Below are positions 12,213-12,905 of a DNA stretch of 12,905 nucleotides, in pieces. Source of the stretch: Candidatus Uhrbacteria bacterium RIFCSPHIGHO2_02_FULL_57_19. GTDB lineage: Bacteria; Patescibacteriota; Patescibacteriia; 2-12-FULL-57-11. Position numbers and translations under genes: made by a program. Below the pieces are notes generated by a model. The model saw only the letters and a list, made by a program, of their open reading frames with translations. It had not been told where the DNA came from and did no database searches. The stretch's first letter is position 1; every line of letters starts with the position of its first letter. The stretch is from NCBI GenBank assembly GCA_001791115.1, contig MGDZ01000006.1:1-12905 (forward strand), read 5' to 3'.

Positions 12213-12899
12213 TCACCGGCGCTGATTGAGCCGAACGAAATCCGTGTCGCGGATCTCGATCGGCGGGCCCGGGGCGGCGTAGACCGTCGAGTTACGATAC
12301 CCGACGGGGCGAACCGGCCCGCTTGAGGTCACCACTACCGGCTGGCCCATGGCGTTGACCGTCCGATCCTCCGGACCGTCATAGTCCACGGTCCCCTGGT
12401 GGCAGACAAGGCGCATGGAGTGCTCCTCGTCGTCAGGAAGGACGATGGCGGCCGTCTGGCTGGGCGGGACCACTGGAATGAGGTCGGCCCGGCCCTCCAC
12501 CCTGGCCACCAGCGGTTCCCCGCCGCGGACCATGGTCACAGCCCGGCCGTCGAGCCGGACCTCGAGGTAGCAGCGGCGACTGAAATTTTTGATTGTCAGT
12601 TGCCGCCCACCAGCTTCGCGCCAGCGAGCCGGATAGGAATCGACGAATCCCACCCCCTGGAGTGCCGCCGAGTAGCCGGAACCGAACGGATTTCCTCCGG
12701 CTCCCATGCCGCCGGACATCAGCCCCTCGGCCACCTCCGCCAGTTGCTCCGGCGTTGCCTCGGGCTCGGGTGGGTTGACGCAGTCACGGACCGCGACACG
12801 GAGCCTACGCAGCCGGCGATCCGGCTCGCGTTCGCTCCGCACGCGGCTCCCTGACTCCTCGATGCAGTCGAGGACCACATCTCGCTCGACTTCCTCCAT
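12213..12899 (-). CDS. hypothetical protein, unrecognised (start may lie beyond the window)
   Basis: 228 residues from ATG 12899; the frame is still open to the right edge, so the true start may be further upstream. I do not recognise the family. Residues 1-60 are acidic and basic in patches (DCIEESGSRVRSEREPDRRL, then EPEATPEQLAEVAEGL). Residues 61-75 are Gly-rich (MSGGMGAGGNPFGSG). From about 95 a beta-rich stretch follows (LTIKNFSRRCYLEVRLDGRA, 100-119; LIPVVPPSQTAAIVLPDDEE), which might be a small beta-sandwich, and the C-terminus is Val/Pro-rich. Four Cys are spread along the chain. No signal peptide or membrane helix is visible in this part. Third codon positions are almost all G or C, which supports real coding. 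It is convergent with the pilin array, so it need not be functionally linked. Confidence 0.7.
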   Translation of the reverse strand: MEEVERDVVLDCIEESGSRVRSEREPDRRLRRLRVAVRDCVNPPEPEATPEQLAEVAEGLMSGGMGAGGNPFGSGYSAALQGVGFVDSYPARWREAGGRQLTIKNFSRRCYLEVRLDGRAVTMVRGGEPLVARVEGRADLIPVVPPSQTAAIVLPDDEEHSMRLVCHQGTVDYDGPEDRTVNAMGQPVVVTSSGPVRPVGYRNSTVYAAPGPPIEIRDTDFVRLNQRR

Positions 12900-12905
12900 G
12901 GAACG

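Overview
The window looks like a chromosomal piece of a fairly GC-rich member of the Patescibacteria (candidate phyla radiation), perhaps a Parcubacteria-type lineage. That is an inference from gene content, not from a marker gene. The clues are a long run of TrbC/VirB2-like two-helix pilins, a SpoIID/LytB protein carrying NBR1-type Ig-like domains, a stand-alone four-helix-bundle (S23) protein, many genes without a Shine-Dalgarno site, and abundant small palindromic or heptameric repeats between genes. TGA is a normal stop codon here, so this is not a code-25 lineage (Gracilibacteria/Absconditabacteria).

Layout. Positions 1-1770 (minus strand) hold the N-terminal 590 residues of a secreted SpoIID/LytB protein that runs off the left edge. 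A 141-bp intergenic region (1771-1911) carries a good sigma70 promoter for that gene, a probable divergent promoter and a 74-bp inverted repeat. On the plus strand, 1912-4583 encode a Wzx-like flippase and an O-antigen-ligase-like protein that overlap by 4 bp. Then come a tRNA-Ser(CGA) at 4618-4704, a degenerate copy of its 3' end, a terminator, galU (4826-5698) and an orphan sugar-type solute-binding lipoprotein (5735-7114). A four-helix-bundle gene (7170-7568) sits between mutually complementary purine and pyrimidine tracts.

The most striking part is 7621-12043: eight consecutive genes for VirB2/TrbC-like pilins. All share a two-helix core with a short charged loop. The first three carry extra cysteine-rich exported domains (8, 10 and 24 cysteines). 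The last five are small; one of them has a consensus ribosome binding site and the last has no signal peptide. The array is split by two structured intergenic regions: a heptamer hairpin (9911-9980) and a cluster of nested palindromes with mutually exclusive pairings (10382-10496). It ends at a palindromic repeat (12049-12134) and a terminator hairpin (12149-12203) that faces a convergent, unrecognised minus-strand gene (12213-12899).

Together the genes describe a cell-surface locus: cell-wall remodelling (SpoIID), surface polysaccharide supply, export and ligation (GalU, flippase, ligase), nutrient capture (lipoprotein) and a multi-subunit pilus-like or type IV secretion-like surface structure whose ATPase and channel genes (VirB4, VirB6 and others) are not in the window.
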